The translations under genes were made by a program, and so were the position numbers. The notes beneath the pieces were generated by a model. The model saw nothing but the letters and a program-made list of their open reading frames with translations. It was not told where the DNA came from and did not search any database. Positions 62,654 through 64,000 of a DNA stretch of 64,000 nt are shown piece by piece (positions within the stretch are counted from its first letter, which is position 1; every line of letters starts with the position of its first letter). The stretch comes from Bacillus smithii (GTDB taxonomy: Bacteria > Bacillota > Bacilli > Bacillales > DSM-4216): assembly GCF_001050115.1 (NCBI RefSeq), contig NZ_CP012024.1, forward strand, positions 1,034,001-1,098,000. Direction: 5' to 3'.

Positions 62654-64000
62654 GTGCTAACAAAAAATACACAGATGAATCGTGATCAAATAGAAATGAT
62701 AGCTTTAGACCAACTTGTACCTGCAGATCATTTGGTTCGTAAAATCGACGCTGCTATTGATTTTTCATTTATCTATTCGCTTGTTCAAGACATGTATTCA
62801 TCGGAAAGAGGTCGACCAAGTATTGATCCAGTTGTATTGATTAAAATGGCTTTCATCCAATATACCTTCGGTATTCGTTCCATGCGAAAAACTATAGAGG
62901 AAATCGAAACGAATCTGGCTTACCGTTGGTTTCTTGGATTTGGTTTTTATGATAAGGTACCTCACTTTTCAACGTTTGGGAAAAACTACGAGCGACGCTT
63001 TAAGGATACAGACTTATTTGAACAGATATTCTATCGCATTTTGAAAGAAGCTGCAGATAAGAAGCTGATAAGCAGTGAGCATGTCTTTATTGATTCTACT
63101 CATGTCAAAGCGAGTGCGAATAAGCATAAATTTGAGAAGAAAGTGGTTCGAAAAGAAACGAAAGCCTATCAAGCACGTCTACAAGATGAGATAAATGCTG
63201 ATCGAGAAGCACATGGAAAAAAGCCATTTCCTCCAGATAAATTTGGGAAAGAAGAATATAAAGAAATAAAAGAAAGTACCACTGATCCGGAAAGTGGTTA
63301 CTACGTAAAAGACGAGCGAACAAAACAGTTTGCTTACTCATTCCATGCTGCTGCGGATCGAAATGGCTTTGTTTTGGGGGCTATTGTAACGCCAGGGAAT
63401 ATTCATGACAGTTCCGTATTGGAGCCACTTCTTGAAAAAGTCATAGAAAAACATGGAAAACCGGTTGTAGTTGCTGCTGACGCTGGATATAAAACTCCCG
63501 CCGTTGCCCAATACATATTTGAAAATGATATGACCCCTGCTTTACCTTATACTCGCCCTCGTACAAAGGATGGTTATTTCAAAAAACATGAGTATGTTTA
63601 CGATGAATACTACGATTGTTATCTTTGTCCGCAAGGACAAGTGTTAAAATATGCAACTACGACGAAGGAAGGCTATCGTCAATATTTTTCTGATCCAGTC
63701 CAGTGTAAAGATTGTCCATTCCTTTCGAAGTGCACCCAAAGTAAGGAGCATAAAAAACTGATTCAGCGACATGTATGGGAATTTTATTTAGAGGAAGCTG
63801 ATCATCTTCGGCATACACAAGAGAATAAGAGCATTTATGCAAGACGGAAAGAAACCATTGAACGTGTTTTTGCTGATGCAAAGGAAAAGCATGGTATGCG
63901 TTGGACAACCTTAAGAGGTCTAAAAAAATTGTCCATGCAGGCGATGCTAACTTTTGCTGCAATGAATTTGAAAAAGATGGCTTGCTGGACATGGAAAAGT
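62654..64000 (+). mobile_element. IS1182-type insertion sequence transposase, cut by the window end
   Basis: An uninterrupted frame from GTG 62654 to the right edge encodes 449 residues of a DDE transposase of the IS1182 group. Landmarks are PADHLVRKIDAAIDFSFIYS, RGRPSIDPVVLIKMAFIQY, FIDSTHVKASANKHKF with the first catalytic aspartate, VVAADAGYKTP with the second, a zinc-finger-like CPQGQ..CKDCPFLSKC stretch, and RRKETIERVFADAKEKHGMR with the glutamate. AGGTGG precedes the start. No lesion is visible, so it may be active. The left inverted repeat should lie within 62490-62650 but I could not define it. Confidence 0.92.

Noticed and set aside
1-64000. CRISPR arrays, tRNA, rRNA and prophage
   Set aside because: I looked for regular repeats, cloverleaf patterns with TTCRA loops and phage structural genes and found none that I could support.

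Overview
The window looks like chromosomal DNA of a low-to-medium GC Gram-positive rod of the family Bacillaceae. The evidence is strong AGGAGG-type ribosome binding sites, frequent GTG and TTG starts, lipobox-type binding proteins, and many close relatives of Bacillus subtilis genes (yciC, folE2, rpmG/rpsN paralogues, ylmB, tenA, yezD, ykrA, znuACB, ycgQR, ywcA). Genus and species cannot be fixed from the sequence. No rRNA, tRNA, CRISPR array or prophage was seen.

Layout. (1) 0.6-3.4 kb: a two-gene osmoprotectant-type ABC importer whose permease is fused to its binding protein (EgtUV/BilE architecture), then a cytochrome P450. (2) 5-14 kb: a decaying stretch with a frameshifted MFS gene, a frameshifted lipid-anchored-type phosphodiesterase, remnants of a class II aldolase, an aldehyde dehydrogenase and an old yellow enzyme, and a yfiT with one stop codon. 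An intact BCCT betaine transporter, a DinB protein and a family III CoA transferase/racemase survive among them. (3) 16-21.3 kb: an MFS protein, an azoreductase with an MhqR-like operator, and an autoregulated TetR/ABC-2 export operon with twin palindromic operators. (4) 21.9-40 kb: zinc-starvation genes carrying five recognisable Zur boxes: zinc-free ribosomal proteins L33 and S14, a yciC-type metallochaperone, a broken folE2, znuACB, a second COG0523 GTPase and ycgR-ycgQ. They are interrupted by an MFS gene, yezD, a nitroreductase and a TPP-riboswitch-controlled thiamine salvage pair (ylmB-tenA) that also has a Zur-like box upstream. (5) 40-42.9 kb: an acetate-type symporter pair with a cre site, and a DUF1540 peptide. 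(6) 43-62.5 kb: a large iron block. It has a Fur-boxed operon for an NRPS-independent citrate-hydroxamate siderophore of the schizokinen/rhizobactin type (dat, ddc, two IucA/IucC synthetases, acetyltransferase, monooxygenase, MFS exporter), then two complete FecBCDE-type ferric-siderophore importers, one with a nitroreductase-like gene inside its operon. (7) 62.6 kb to the end: an IS1182-type transposase that runs off the window.

The parts form two metal-starvation programmes. Under low zinc, Zur release would switch on uptake (ZnuACB), zinc-free ribosomal proteins that spare zinc, and GTPase chaperones. Under low iron, Fur release would switch on synthesis, export and recapture of the siderophore. 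Many genes carry single recent-looking lesions, so the strain is either losing accessory functions or the assembly contains some sequencing errors; the in-frame nonsense codons argue that at least part of the decay is real.
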